Positions 5,161-5,190 of a DNA stretch of 5,190 nucleotides are shown piece after piece. Made by a program: the position numbers and the translations under genes. The DNA comes from Chlamydiota bacterium (lineage in GTDB: Bacteria; Chlamydiota; Chlamydiia; Chlamydiales; JAJFMK01): NCBI GenBank assembly GCA_021772215.1, contig JAJFMK010000041.1, positions 1 through 5,190 of the forward strand, written 5' to 3'. Every line of letters begins with the position of its first letter. Position 1 is the stretch's first letter. The notes under the pieces are model-generated. The model was not told the DNA's origin. It searched no databases and saw only the letters and a list, made by a program, of their open reading frames with translations.

Positions 5161-5190
5161 TTGAGGAGAAGAGACGAAAATAGGCTTTAA

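Larger units (their letters stand above)
5092..5190. repeat. 99-base palindromic element with imperfect inverted-repeat ends
   Basis: The left arm, 5092-5106 (TTAAAGCATATTTCG), pairs with the right arm, 5175-5190 (CGAAAATAGGCTTTAA), over 14 of 15 positions, with one A/G mismatch (5099/5183) and one bulged A near 5179. Two hairpins lie inside. It lies directly upstream of katA with no intact gene in it. It holds no T-run, so it is not an obvious terminator. The right arm ends on the last base of the window, so the true boundary may lie further out. Candidates are a miniature inverted-repeat element, a chromosomal palindromic repeat family, or a structured RNA leader. No target-site duplication can be assessed. 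Confidence 0.6.

Overview
This 5.2 kb bacterial window carries four complete protein-coding genes: a small MarC-family inner-membrane protein (marC/yhgN-like), a 706-residue protein I do not recognise that contains four diverged copies of a repeat, the tRNA pseudouridine synthase gene truA, and a monofunctional haem catalase gene (katA type) on the opposite strand. The first 42 bases look like the 3' tail of one more gene, cut by the window edge. There is no rRNA, tRNA, CRISPR array, transposase or phage gene. Taxonomy is uncertain. The gene content, the large lineage-specific helical repeat protein and the short gaps would suit an environmental member of the Chlamydiota (amoeba symbionts), but nothing here is diagnostic, so this is a tentative inference.

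Layout. At 1-629 an upstream reading frame ends in an ATGA overlap with the MarC gene, which implies translational coupling. At 630-706 is a short AT-rich leader ending in a run of eight G, which serves as, or lies in, the ribosome-binding region of the large repeat protein (707-2827). That gene is visibly AT-richer than its neighbours. truA follows 21 bases later (2849-3589). It has no Shine-Dalgarno sequence but has a perfect TATAAT eight bases before its ATG, which fits a leaderless transcript. katA (5033 down to 3579, minus strand) converges on truA and the two coding regions overlap by 11 bases. Beyond the katA start, 5034-5190 holds the katA leader, a small dyad, and a 99-base element with imperfect inverted-repeat ends (TTAAAGC...GCTTTAA) enclosing two hairpins. 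The element ends exactly at the window end.

How the genes relate. The genes do not form one pathway. truA modifies the tRNA anticodon arm, katA destroys hydrogen peroxide in the cytoplasm, and marC encodes a six-helix membrane protein of unsettled function. The likely novel parts are the four-repeat protein, with its possible poly-G switch, and the palindromic element upstream of katA.
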